Under the pieces are notes generated by a model. It was given only the letters and a program-made list of their open reading frames with translations, did not search any database and was not told where the DNA came from. DNA of 64,000 bases from Umbelopsis ramanniana AG (lineage: Eukaryota; Mucoromycota; Umbelopsidomycetes; Umbelopsidales; Umbelopsidaceae). Positions within the stretch are counted from its first letter, which is position 1, and each line of letters opens with the position of its first letter. Where the stretch lies: positions 186,001 through 250,000 of the forward strand of contig NW_026252110.1 of the NCBI RefSeq assembly GCF_025399195.1, written 5' to 3'. Positions 1 to 11,252 of this stretch are shown in pieces. Made by a program: the position numbers and the translations under genes.

Positions 1-1159
1 ATCATTGGAAGTATTTCCAGTGAAAGGGACTATAGCTATTTGGGTAGGAACTCCAGACCTGGAAGTAAGTATAATTTGTCTTATCAGTTGAGAAAACAAT
101 TGTTTTTGACATGGTGTATTTATGACTACAATAGAGGGACCATTGCATGTTGATGTCGCTATCAACAGACATACAAAACTACCTCAAGTTCCTCGGATTA
201 AAGATACAGAAGAAGGGGCGATGAAAATACAAGCCCTGCCATTCGCCTTACATAACCAAAGAGTACAAGAATTAGTGGAAGCATACAAAAACCCTTTAAT
301 ACTGGAGATCTGCCAAATAATTAACAGTGCAAAGGGGCTGGGTATACAGCCTTTTGAACTAAAGGTACGTCCCGTTAGATTCAACATACATTTTGAGAAT
401 GGATCTAATAATATGGGCAATGAAATAGAGCAAGCTTTCGGCAAATGGAGTAGCTGCAACGGATGAACAAATTAGGACTGCGCTTCAAATTGTTGTCTCC
501 AAAGCACCTCCGTTAGCTTATATGGGAGGCTACAACATACCTGTTGTGATTTCCACGGCATATTTAGACGACCTCGCTGTAGTACTCGAAGCTAACTCTA
601 CTGTAAGCCGAACGGAAGATGACCATCAACTTGCTAAACGGCATAAGACAGAAGATTATGCATCCAACAGTACTCCTGTTAAACCGCGTTTATGGACAGA
701 TATACATGGAAACAAAGTCAATCTTGTTTTGAGAGGATGCACTCAAGCTATTTTGAGTACAATTATCCGAAGACCTGGCGTATCAGAGGTAACTAACTTT
801 TCGACAAAATGAAGCAAAAAGTTGATATTTCATATAACTTAACTTTCCGACATGTAGACTGCCATTCATGAAAAGTTTTCGCTCATTCTTGGTTTTGTTG
901 AAGTGAAAGAAGTGCTGGATTATCTTGAAACTAGAAAAGCCGTTCGCTCAATCTCCACGATCATACCTCAGCCTGTCCATTTATTTTCTGCACCCTCTGT
1001 ATATAAGAAAACAGGTAAAAGCGGTATACTTTTATAAGAATGTGTTCTTCCATTACTGACATGGTGACACTGTTTATCACAACAGATCCAACTCACATTG
1101 ACAGCCAAATAGTCAAATGCTACTTCCCAAATTATGGATCTTTCTATAAAGTAATTTGA
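1..1159 (+). CDS. TFIIIC B-block-binding subunit (Tfc3/Sfc3/GTF3C1-like), 3' part
   Basis: Partial gene entering from the left edge. Exons I can join: <1-64, 137-364, 429-788, 858-1014 and 1086-1159, ending in TGA. The frame stays open across all four introns. The product resembles the C-terminal region of the largest TFIIIC subunit, which binds the B-block of tRNA genes to recruit RNA polymerase III. A winged-helix-like segment reads RRPGVSETAIHEKFSLIL, followed by a segment reading VKEVLDYLETR, typical of the extended winged-helix repeats of this family. The last exon encodes a terminal motif with CYFPNYGSFYKVI, which looks like the conserved hydrophobic end of these proteins. An earlier stop is reached at 1035-1037 if the last intron is retained; the spliced version is preferred because it gives the better terminal motif. 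The family assignment rests on pattern recognition and is moderate. Confidence 0.55.
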
Positions 1160-1601
1160 AACAAACCCATATGTACATTCAGCCACAGATTCAGACACAT
1201 TTTTCAAGAACACCATTGCCTATAATTTAATTGAGATACTGTCAAGATTTGCAATAGTCTTTAATCACCGATATAACTCCCTTGTGAATATATTCTACAA
1301 AGTAGAGAGACTTTATGTTTGGAAGTCATGGAATGATGTCCAGACAATTCGTTCTCATTTTACGCCTTTTGGCCTATGTATTTGATGAATATATGGTTGG
1401 TAGAACACCATGGAACGGCGACAGAAGACTTTTCCCAAAATGCTGGCAAAACCCCGGAATTGGAAGAGGCTCAGTCAGCTCCCCGATTATCCAGCAAATT
1501 TTGCTATTTTTGTACCTTTTGGTTGAGATGCCAAGGCACCTTAATTTTTAGCTGACACCGCTCCAAAGCCCCCAAGCCTTGCCTCTTCTTTGCTCATTCT
1601 C

Positions 1602-2794
1602 ATGGACCAGCCATACTCTCCAAGGCGTCAATCCTTTGGCTATCTTAATGCTCCTACGAGATCAAGATCTTTCGATGACGACCCTGAAGAGGATATGTAT
1701 CCTCCAAGGGAACTGAAATCCACTCGGTCTCAAACAGATCTGTTTGTCTCCATCAACATGCTCGCCACAGCTCTTGCAATGTTATTGCTGACGACGATCC
1801 CGGTTGTAGTATCCATCCCAGATATCTCAATTTGGTTTTCAGGAGACGCGCTTTGGAGACTCTTTGACCCGGTCATTACGCTCCCGTTGAACCTGTCAAT
1901 TATGTTGCAGGCTGAGGTCTTTCAAACCGGAGGAAAGCCTCGTTTTCGTAAGTGGCCAACTCAATTACAATTGCAATTGTTAGAATGTATTTATTTACGA
2001 ATTGAATGTTCTATCAAAGTTGGCGTTTGGAGTGAACGTACTTTTGCCATGATACTTTGGGCTATCGGTGCTGGAATTTACGTTCAGGTACAGCTTTAAT
2101 CTGACTTTGCCAGGGTCAAGTGATGGTGTCACATTTGTACTAAGTATTGCTTTATAATCCCAGGGGCACGGCATTCATCTTGCAGCTGCAATGTTCAAGG
2201 TAAAGTGATAATCAACTTCTTCCTCTTCATAAGGTTCATCATGCCCTCTTTGACATCTTGACGCTAATTATTCTTGTCTAACACATCATTCGACCTCAGC
2301 ATCCAATCGAACAATTCAACCTAGACCATCCCGATCTTGTTGCTCAATACCCTGTTCTGACTGAAATGTACCTGAATATGGAAGATTTATGGGAACACAA
2401 CATTGCACATTATATGTACGCCTTTGGTGGTATGTGCATGAGCTGGGTTCAGCTTTTCATTTACCGTAATCAGGTGCATGGCCCTCTCCGCATAGGAGCA
2501 AAGATTACCTGGATTATCGGCACTATTCTCTACGGAGCCCTGCTTGCAGGCGTTGCTATTGAGTTTCCTCATGGTCTATATGTCGGTCTGGTCTACACCG
2601 TTGTAATTGGTACAGTGTGTGTATGTATGATGGTGTTCAACAAGAACGACCTGAAGTATGGCGGCATCTTTACAATGGGAAGGAGAATGGTTATTCAATA
2701 CTACCTAGGAGCATGTGTTATTGGAATAATCGTTGTTATAGCCTGGATTGCCAAGTATGGTTTTGCAAACCGTAAGGCGGCTGGTGTTGCATAA
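1602..2794 (+). CDS. Unrecognised polytopic (about 7-TM) membrane protein
   Basis: Exons 1602-1947, 2020-2087, 2164-2199 and 2300-2794 sum to 945 bases (314 aa). I do not recognise the family. The first 50 or so residues are hydrophilic and rich in Ser, Arg and acidic residues. The rest has about seven hydrophobic segments, including one near residue 55 (MLATALAMLLLTTIPVVV) and a last one ending in IAWIAKYGF. Histidines recur at loop or helix edges: GHGIHLAAAMF, encoded mostly by the 36-base third exon, and EDLWEHNIAHYMYAFGG. Such His/Asp placements are seen in membrane enzymes of the progestin-receptor or ceramidase type, but I see no full motif of those families. An in-frame ATG 12 bases upstream (1590) is an alternative start. 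Confidence 0.7.
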
Positions 2795-2944
2795 TATCAT
2801 GTCTAGAACGGCTAGCACATAGCACTACTGTATTTTTATTTCAAGATATATATTTACATTTTGATTGAAGGGAAGGAGTAGAGTATCGATGGGCTTGTAA
2901 AAAAGTATTGCGTATTTTACATTACAAATAAAGCAAATGCCTCT

Positions 2945-5177
2945 CTAATTTTCAAATCTCTCTGGCATCACAGGCTCAAAATCAAGCTCCAAAGGCATCT
3001 CTAATCTAGGCACCGTGCCGTCTGGCAAGCATCCTAGAGGGCAAGCGCTCCATTTTGACTCGGAGTAAAGCGACCATCCATTTGCGTTGCATTCTGACAT
3101 GACTACATCTTGCCTATCACTATGGTTCTCCAGCGCCTATATAAAATTGAGAATACAATCATTTAGTCTTACGAGCGTGCATCGATTGTCATATACTGTA
3201 ATATGTATTACCATTTGTTTGGTCTGCATGACATGATTATTCAAGCGCTCGAGCTCTGCCTCCATATCCGTCTCGTTTAACTCAGGTACTGAGGCAAGTT
3301 TTTTCTGAGAAATATAATGTCAACCTCAAGTTTATGAAAGTCGCGTACAGGAACAGCAGCAAATGTCGACAAACATACCTGACTAGTATTCAAAACATTG
3401 TCAATATAGCTCATGAACGGTTGGATACTTTCTCCTAACTTTGGATTGGTGTTGCTAATAACAGTGAGCAAGTGTCGAGTGCTAACAATATGGGTTAATA
3501 CAAGAGAAACATGTCTTAATCACATTAAAGAATAGAGGACTTACTAAAAATTAGGGTTTTTGAGACAATGCTCTAAAATGTCATCAACTACAACGTCTTG
3601 TAAAATACTGCTGGACGCATTGTGTTGGGTAATCGCACTTGTTTCGATAAAGTATTTTAGCCAGGCAGCTAAACATAAGTAGCGTGAGAAATAGAACGAT
3701 TCATTTATCAAAATGAAGGTTTGCCTTACCAATAGTTGCCATATAAGTAGAACTAGAGTGAGCAGGATTCTTATCGGTCTCGTCCACTGCATCAAACTAA
3801 AGTAGAATGCAGAAATAAATAACCCTAATCATTACTCTCCGATAACATATTCAGATCCACTTACAAAGGCTGGAAATGGGCCAATTAGATTTTTGTCGAT
3901 ACCAATGTCTATTTAGACAATATGAATGATTAGTATTCACATGCATTGCTTGTAGCAGTAAAATAGGTAGTTTTACTTACCTTCTTCCAATGTTAGCTTA
4001 ACTAATAAGGCTGCGATGAATTCCTCAGCAAATGCCCCAAAATTAATGTCCAAGTTTCGGAGTAGTGGCGACCACAAATCAATCAGGTCTTCCGACAAAG
4101 ACATCGCTTTAGTAGTTGGACGTTTTCTGTTTAGGCTTGATTAGCATTAACTCTAACAATTGTGCTTGCCATTGCATGTACACTTACTTTTTACCAGCGG
4201 GCACAATGCCACCGATATCGATTAGAACGGGTATCAATCCATCGCGGATAACATCTGTTGAGATGCTTGTAACTATCTTCTTGATAGCCTTACTGCATTC
4301 GCGTGATTCGGTGCTTTTTATGGTCCGCATTTCTACACAACGCAATGTTTGTTCAGTACTCGGCTGGACCAGTCCGTCCATCACAATATAATATCTCTTC
4401 CTTTACCTTTTAGTTGCTTCTTTCGCGCATCCTTGTAGGCTCCAAGCATATCTCTTATTTTGCCCATACTGCTTTTCGTAAGAGGGGCAGATCCATCTGG
4501 TTTTAGAGCAACCATCCAATAAAAATCATGTAGCCACATAAGAGCCTTCGAAAATCTTTGTCAGTAATTGTGAAATATGTTGTATGTCCAATGCCTACTA
4601 TCTACCTGTCTACACCCGTTTCGTAGCACCTGTAGGCTTGGAAGATATTCGTGGGTTCCAGCATGTCTGAGTTCTACGAACCACAATGGCAGCTGTAGTC
4701 GTTCGGCAAGAACACTGACAGACACAGCGAATTGTCCTTTCTGAGCAGGATCGACTATACCATTGACAAAACTGAAGGAATTGAATTAATGTCTATTTAA
4801 ATCAAACAGCGTGTATAGCACAACCACCAAACTACTTACCGAACAAAAGACATCGTATACATAAGTCGTAGTTCATGTTGACTTATCCTGGCAGGTCCTA
4901 CAGCAAATTGGTCTCGAAGCTGTACTTCTATGAAGTTGGCTGTCATTTGAATTGCATGCGGTACTTTGCCTCGACTCTTCCATGCTTTGACCTGTACAAT
5001 TGCGCATCAGGTTTAGTGGGTCAGAGAAAAAAAAATTATTGAAATTGTGAGGCTTACTCTTTGGACTCCAAGATCTCGTCGATATTCAGCTTCTGGCCCA
5101 TCAAAGTATAACATGTTGTAGACATCTTCAAGCTCTTGGTAGGAAGACCATGGCACAATCCTTGGTATCCTAGGCAT
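2945..5177 (-). CDS. LAS1: Las1-like ribosomal biogenesis endonuclease
   Basis: Many-exon gene beginning at the ATG at 5177 and ending at the TAG at 2945. Exon 1 runs 5177-5058 and joins in frame to VKAWKSRGKVPHAIQ. Las1 is the HEPN nuclease that cuts pre-rRNA within ITS2, acting with the Grc3 kinase in the nucleus. The Las1 domain is clear: VYNMLYFDG at the N-terminus, KAWKSRGKVPHAI, LMYTMSFVRFVNGIVD, then the HEPN catalytic motif RHAGTH within VELRHAGTHEYLPSLQVL (around plus-strand 4645-4685). The far C-terminus carries a short conserved-looking segment with W, CPLGCLPDG and RLEMP, like the Las1 C-terminal motif that engages Grc3. The middle is less conserved and I did not fix every intron. 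It is divergent from the Ett1-like gene with 156 bases between start codons. Confidence 0.88.
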
Positions 5178-5333
5178 TCTATATGAACTATGCACCAAGC
5201 AGTGATATAGAAACTGGTCTCTTCAAGAAACTGCCTATCACTGCACAAGCCACTGATCTTGCAAGAAATTGTGACAGTGTTGTGACTTTCCAATACCTCA
5301 AGTTCCTGCTCTTGCTGCAAGCAGTTCTTGGTC
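5178..5333. promoter_or_regulatory. Shared divergent promoter, LAS1 / ETT1-like
   Basis: Only 156 bases separate the two start codons (5177 on the minus strand, 5334 on the plus strand), so both genes must share 5' regulatory sequence. I see no strong TATA box. Both products act in RNA or translation biology, so co-expression is plausible but not shown. Confidence 0.5.
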
Positions 5334-6804
5334 ATGAAGAGAACTGTAGAATCACTTGTAAACGAAAGCGGTAGCTCGAAGCGGATAAAGGTCGTCAAAT
5401 CAGACAGCCAGAACCATGCTCCAGACTGCTCAGATCCTGATTGCGATGGTTGCGACGTCGGAGAAATCGAGCTGACATTCACCAACGAGGATGGAACACC
5501 GGCTGACAAGCCAACCGCACTCGAACTTTTCCGCATGGCTATGAGCGAGGCAGCTTCTGAAGGATCAAAAGCCAATGAAAATGGGATGGCTAAGAGAATC
5601 TTTGATATGGCTTTGGAAGCGTACGACAAGGAAAAAGATCAAGACCAACTCGGATATGCACAATGCCTCATTGAATTCGGTCGCTATTTCGACGTATTGG
5701 AGAGCGTCAAAGAAGGCGTAGAGGTTTTGAGAGGGTTGGAGAAATCCAATAGTGTGGAAGGTTCCAAATTAACGAAGACAGAATTATATATTGCAAAAGG
5801 CAGAGGTATATTAGTTCAACTCCAAATGGAAAGAGCAAAAAAAATCGAAATTTTCGAAGAAATCAACGGTGAAAACGAGTCGGACGAAGAGGAAGAAATA
5901 GACCCATCGTTGTTGAAGAAATTGGAAGTTTCTAAGCAAGAGAGAAAACTTGTGGATGAAGCAGTCGCATGTTTTGATATTGTAAGCAGCCAAACGTCGC
6001 ATTGCGACAAATAACAGCACAATATATTGACAACTCTCTTAGGTACTTAGTGGAAAGGATCACGATGAAGGACATGAAAAGCAAGCTCTTCTTTGTTGCA
6101 ACGACTTGAGACAGTACGGAGAACAATTAGATATGCCCTTCCATGTCGACATAGTTAGGATTGTTCTGAAGCCCGCCCTCACATATTTGCAAACCGTCAA
6201 AGATCTTGACAGTAATGCATTCGCACTGAAAATATTAGGCTCTTGCCTATTCTATCAGGCACGAGCGGATCCACAAGGAGACGGTGTACAGGTATGAAGC
6301 TACTCTTAATCAAATACCATATAAGAACATCTCTTTGTAATACTAACACGAACAATTGCTGTTACAGGCCCAAATAGAGACTGCGTTGGAAAAACTTAAC
6401 AAAGCCAAGTCAGCAAACTCTGAAGATCAAGATTTAGAAGTTGTTGAACTTGTAAGTTGGTGTGGCGTCAATGAGCTTCGCAACATCATCACACTAATCA
6501 GCACCCTTATAGATTGGCCACTGTAAGATGCTACTCTCAACACTGCTCACCGAGGAAGATGATATATTAGAGCAATATCAAGAAGCGATCGATTGCTTCA
6601 AATTAGTTTTAGAACAATCTGATGGTATGTATACCCGTAGTGTCTTTAACGCTATATATGTTATATTGCATGTTTACCAATATCATTCTAGAACCCAATC
6701 ACAAGTTGGCTGAGATGGTTCAACTCTTAGATGGTGAAGACGACGATGAAATCGAAGAGGACGAGGACGAACAGGATGAAGACGATGAAGATAACAGTAG
6801 TTAG
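5334..6804 (+). CDS. ETT1: Enhancer of translation termination 1 / Nro1-like protein
   Basis: Exons 5334-5981, 6043-6291, 6368-6451, 6513-6624 and 6692-6804 total 1206 bases (401 aa), close to the length of yeast Ett1 and fission yeast Nro1. The family is a fungal nuclear TPR-like helical protein linked to stop-codon read-through (Ett1) and to Ofd1 and oxygen signalling (Nro1). The N-terminus is basic (MKRTVESLVNESGSSKRIKV). Residues 55-200 are helical repeats such as ALELFRMAMSEAASEG and MALEAYDKEKDQDQLGYAQCLIEFGRYFDVL. The last exon encodes a strongly acidic end (DDDEIEEDEDEQDEDDED). The start is the first ATG in frame, just after the shared promoter. The family call is from helix pattern, length and acidic tail; a generic TPR protein is the alternative. 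Confidence 0.6.
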
Positions 6805-6844
6805 AAAATATAGCTTTATACAGAGCATAAATTACATAGAGCTG

Positions 6845-7839
6845 TTATAAAGATGCTTCCTTGTGTAATGACCATTGCTGCTTAGTCATACGTGCAAAGA
6901 GGTCTTGTTGGTCAACTTCGAGAGTACTGGCCTTCCCTTCCTTCAAAAGTTTCTTAAGATGAAGCTCTACACTGTGAGCGGCAGGGGCATGAAGAGATTC
7001 TGGGTAGCCTTTGTACAGCACTTCCACAATATCCATGGGAGCAGCCGACTGTCGGCTTTGTAACACTTGTACGATTTGTGCCTCTCGATCCTGTCGATGC
7101 TTAATGTACTCGAGTATTTTAGCCTTTCCTTCTTCTACGACGGGACCATGGCCAGGGTATAGTCTTTTAGGGTTGAATTCGACCAAACGCTGCAAACCAT
7201 CAATATAGTCCTTCAAATCCTCAAAAACCGCAGTTCCTTGTCCAAGAACACAATCTGCCGTAAAAATAGCGTTCTCTTCCTCCAAATAGAAAGTACAGTG
7301 ATCGCTAGTGTGGCCGGGAGTGTGGATTACGCGTAGCGTTGCCCCGTCTACTTCAAACTTTTGGTCATTCTGCATCGGAACTAACGGTATATCCGATGGC
7401 ATATCATGGTGTGCTCCAAATTCAGATGGCCGTGAGTTTTCTATTATCATCTTGTGTACTTGAATAGGCGATTGGGGTCGATTCAGTTCTGACGAGAGAA
7501 TGGATGGTACTCCTCCCCAGTGGTCATAATGATTATGTGATATGATGATATCCGAAATAAAGGCTCCTGGAAGCGTTTCCATTGTTGATTTGAGGCAAGG
7601 TAGATACTCTTCCTTTCCTTCACCACAATCTAGTAATAGCTTTCGTGCTCCAGTGCCGATAAGGTATGTATTGGTTCCTGCAACGAATCACTATTGTTGG
7701 ATATGGAAACTTCCAAGCAAATTTACTCCACGTTATCTCTACCTTGTAAAGTGAACTTTCCGGGATTGAATCCTAGGACTCTCCATACTCTTTGAGAAAG
7801 TTTAGAGAATACAGGAAGCTCGAGAAGTACTTCAGTCAT
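6845..7839 (-). CDS. LACTB2-like metallo-beta-lactamase endoribonuclease
   Basis: Two exons, 7839-7743 and 7677-6845, total 930 bases (309 aa). The protein is a metallo-beta-lactamase fold hydrolase of the LACTB2 type; the animal member is a mitochondrial single-strand RNase. It has the opening FNPGKFTLQGTNTYLIGTG, the zinc-binding SHNHYDHWGG motif, a conserved HTPGHTSDH segment, the ADCVLGQGT metal ligand segment, and YPGHGPVV. The C-terminal third matches the LACTB2 winged helix (HRQDREAQIVQVLQ, then HLKKLLKEGK). The length matches the family's roughly 290 aa. I see no strong mitochondrial presequence: the start MTEVLLELPVFSKLSQRVWRV is only weakly amphipathic, so localisation is open. Its 3' end lies about 40 bases from that of the Ett1-like gene, in tail-to-tail orientation. 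Confidence 0.85.
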
Positions 7840-8332
7840 TTGTGTGAAGAAAGCGTGCTGGGGCTGTCGGTGGTGCAAATCTGGCTTCAAATATCAGTGT
7901 GACTGGGGAAATAGGAAATGCGGGCGGAAAATCATAATGTACCGGCAAATGCATATCAATGCAATAGAAACCACTACATTATTTGTTAAGGTAGGTTTTC
8001 CTCTTAATTGATAAATGAAATACGTCTGTTGATGATTGCCATCAATGGTAGATTTTACTCGGTTACGCTCGTTTATTTGCCACTTTTTTGCACATGAGTT
8101 AATGAGAGAGTCACAACAGGCTCTCTTTGTGTAGGCAACGGCATATTAGAGATTTTTGAGGGCAGTTCTTTTTATTTCAAATTAATGCTATATCTCGGTT
8201 CCTTATTCCTCTCATCCTTTGTTCATTAAAAAGACTGCTAAATTTATTTGCCGCTTGGTGAACAATCAGAATATTTGATGTACTCAAATTCGTGCAAACC
8301 TTTTCCTAACATTTGCAACTAAGTGTCATACT
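7840..8332. other. Intergenic, divergent promoter region
   Basis: About 490 bases between the start codons of the LACTB2-like gene (minus) and the Virilizer-like gene (plus). It is AT-rich with scattered T-runs. I see no ORF, repeat or RNA gene. If the Virilizer-like gene has additional 5' exons, they would have to lie here. Confidence 0.6.
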
Positions 8333-10961
8333 ATGCACAATCAAATTGGTTCGACCGAGGTAAATGATGCGTTAATGCCTCATGGTATGTGATGTAAAAA
8401 ATCTAACCAAATGATGCAAAAATAGCCAGTGACAGGGTTGCATGGCAATGAAGTTGATAGATTACTGGAGCCCGAGACACAGATAATACAAACAAGTGAA
8501 GAGATTTCTAAATTCATGCAAAGGGAATCAAAGTGGTGGAGTTTCGACGACAAAATTCATCTAAGGGATTTAATGTGTGAATTGCCTTCGCTGTTGCTGG
8601 CTTGTACACGGCAGTTCGACAGCGATGAGGACATCATGGGAATCCTGGACGCCTTAAGTAGCATAATGGCAATTTCGAACGGAGTGGTATGCAATTTCAT
8701 ATTATTATTGAATAAAACTTGTGCGCTAATAACATTTGTTTCAGACCACAGTCTCCTCATTACTGTTGGCATTTCAAGTCACTGCTCTACTATGCAAGCA
8801 ATCGCTCATATCAGTATCAAGTGTAAGCGGAATGAGTGACAACCTGCTGTACAGTCTTCATCATAACCAACTACTTTCTGTTCTAAAGTCTACAAAATTA
8901 CTTGACCATCTTTTAAGCACTTTGGATAAATCGCTGTTAACTACAAGGCAAAAAGAATATGGGCACTGTTCATTATTAGTGGGAATGAATAACCTTAGGA
9001 TTCTTCAAAGCATCACCAGTTACCATATTGATGGAGCTCAAGATGTCAAATCACCATCTCTTTACATGAAGGTTATATCGCATATGATGAGCGTTTCTCA
9101 TACATGCCATGATAAGAAACAAAGGGTATTGTTAGAACAATTTCCTGACAATACTACTCCACTTGATCTTAAAGCTTTAACGGACGCTTTATTGTTTCAC
9201 ATCAATTTGCGGTCCTTTGCAGCTGAACAATACCATGACGTGATTAACACGAATAACTATAGGTGCATACTAGGTAACAACAATGCAGACTACATACGCG
9301 AGCAGATTGAAGTCACCATGTCATTCAATCACATACAAAAATTCTTCGAAGCGACAGCTACCGAAAGGCTGATTATAAAGCAAGACATTTTATCTGCGCT
9401 CGTATCCTATCTTCAAGCTTGTGCTGAGCTTTACGATATACAAGAAATGCTTACGTTCCCTTCCAGGCTTGAAGGAATCAAATCATATACTCTCGCTCCT
9501 TCAGTACTGATAGACCTACAAGTCGCCTCCACCGAACGTCTGATCGCATTGGTACAAAGCATGTCACTTGACGATGACCAGGTCGGTGCTCAGCATTCAT
9601 CACTCGTTAATCCCTTACGCACTATTTTAACAGAATCTGATTCGCAGAAATCTACTCAGAGAGGGAAAGCTTCTTTTACGGCCCTTCTAAAAAACTTTTG
9701 CTCTTTGTGCGAGTTATCTAGCCTGTCATGTTATTTGATATGCAAAGTGAGCGATGTGATCGCCAAATACAAATTGGATCATTCCTACTCAACAAGAACA
9801 GAAAATGTATATGTGGAAATGACTAGAGACATGGTCAATTCTTGCATGGAATTTTTATGTATTCTTGAAGAAGCCAATCTTTATCCTTCGAGCACTTCAA
9901 ACGTCGAGCATATGACCACTGCATCGGTGGCAATCCAAGCAGTAACAGCTAAGATCATGACAATGTTTCATCGTCAATGCTCTATCATCATGACTGACGA
10001 CGATATCACTCAAGATGTAAAACCAGAAGTCCGTCATCAGGTTACTTACAGAACCATTGGCTTGGCATCCAACTTTGGACGTCACATACTTCAATTCGCA
10101 ATGGCCAAATTATTCATCAAACCCTCCAGTGCCAAAACATGCCTAACAGTATTGCGAGATATTCTCCCAGATGACATAAAGGAAAATTTCACTTGTATGG
10201 ACGTTGCTTCGCAGCAGCTTAGGCTTTACTGGAGAGATATGATCGCAGTATTGTTTCCTAAAATTATGAAGTTAAATTACCTGATCCTCTCAAACAACCA
10301 AGATATAGCCTGCACGGCTACGACTGTCATGCACCAGCTCTTAGGACTCTTCTCTGCTTCGGATAAGCTGTATGTTCAGTTCAGATTGTTTATACAAAAT
10401 GAACTGAACACAAGCATATTGCGGGCGAATGACTTCAGTCGGCTCAAAGTCATGTCTTGTCATACCAAATATCTGATGTACCAGAACGAAGAAATCGTTA
10501 GACGCTGGCTCAAGTTCACAACAGAATCAGTTCACTTTCAGGAAATGCGTGACCATTTCACATCATCCTTTGAGAAAGTCAAGATGGCAACATCCGAATT
10601 TGAACGCTTCAAGGCCACAGACGGTAAGTTTTCGACGTCGTACGCCTAGCTGAGAGCAAAAGAGCGCTATTTAACAATTCAATGCACAGCCGCGTCACTC
10701 ATTGAGTTCAATTATTCTAATGCACACCAGGCCATTTTTGCGGCTGATGTCAACTGCAGAAGGCAAGTGATGACAAGGTTACAATACAAGGAGACCAAAA
10801 ATGTTACTACATGCAATGTCAATGGTCGAACGAACATAGGAGGTGGAAAGGCATATAATAGGAACGAATTCAGAGACATACATGGCTATCAAACTGCAAA
10901 CACTAGTAGGCCCCCATCGGTTCATGTCGATGACTTTGCTGATGGACCGAATCAAGTATAA
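8333..10961 (+). CDS. Virilizer/VIRMA-like m6A methyltransferase-complex subunit (short form)
   Basis: Exons 8333-8359, 8426-8686, 8745-10623 and 10690-10961 total 2439 bases (812 aa). The decisive segment is at the C-terminus: NTSRPPSVHVDDFAD, nearly the same as the conserved motif near the end of animal VIRMA (KIAA1429), preceded by basic and Gly/Asn/Arg residues. The body is long alpha-helical, HEAT-like sequence (for example DIMGILDALSSIMAISNG and RLKVMSCHTKYLMYQNEEIVRRWLKF), as in Virilizer. VIRMA is the scaffold of the METTL3/METTL14-WTAP writer that places m6A on mRNA. The protein is much shorter than the animal form (about 1,800 aa), and the N-terminal VIR_N beta domain is not seen. 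The 27-base first exon is the weakest part of the model; the true start could be elsewhere. The helical body alone would not identify it. Confidence 0.62.
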
Positions 10962-11252
10962 CGAACTTTTAAGTGGGATGTACCAAGGTAGAATTCAATG
11001 AAGAAAAGAATAAAGTATATTTCATACAGAATGAGAATACGAGGCAATAGATATGTGATATGTCGCAATTGTGATCTTTTAATAACCCATTGACAATTCA
11101 CCGGCACCACAAATTATTGCCTAGCCCTGTATTTCACAAAACAAGTGGTCAACAGTACGATGCGTTTTATTAATTTTCTTTTTACAGTTGCTTTGGGGAT
11201 TAGGTTTTGTACATGGAGTAACTGTTCTGTAATAAGCTCCTTTGATAAAAAG

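Noticed and set aside
968-1216. Minus-strand open frame of 82 codons over the 3' end of the TFIIIC-like gene
   Set aside because: It has no family resemblance and lies opposite spliced exons of the TFIIIC-like gene, whose frame and C-terminal motif are better supported.
5054-5629. Minus-strand open frame of 191 codons
   Set aside because: Opposite the first exon of the Ett1-like gene and overlapping LAS1 exon 1; composition is that of a reverse-complement shadow.
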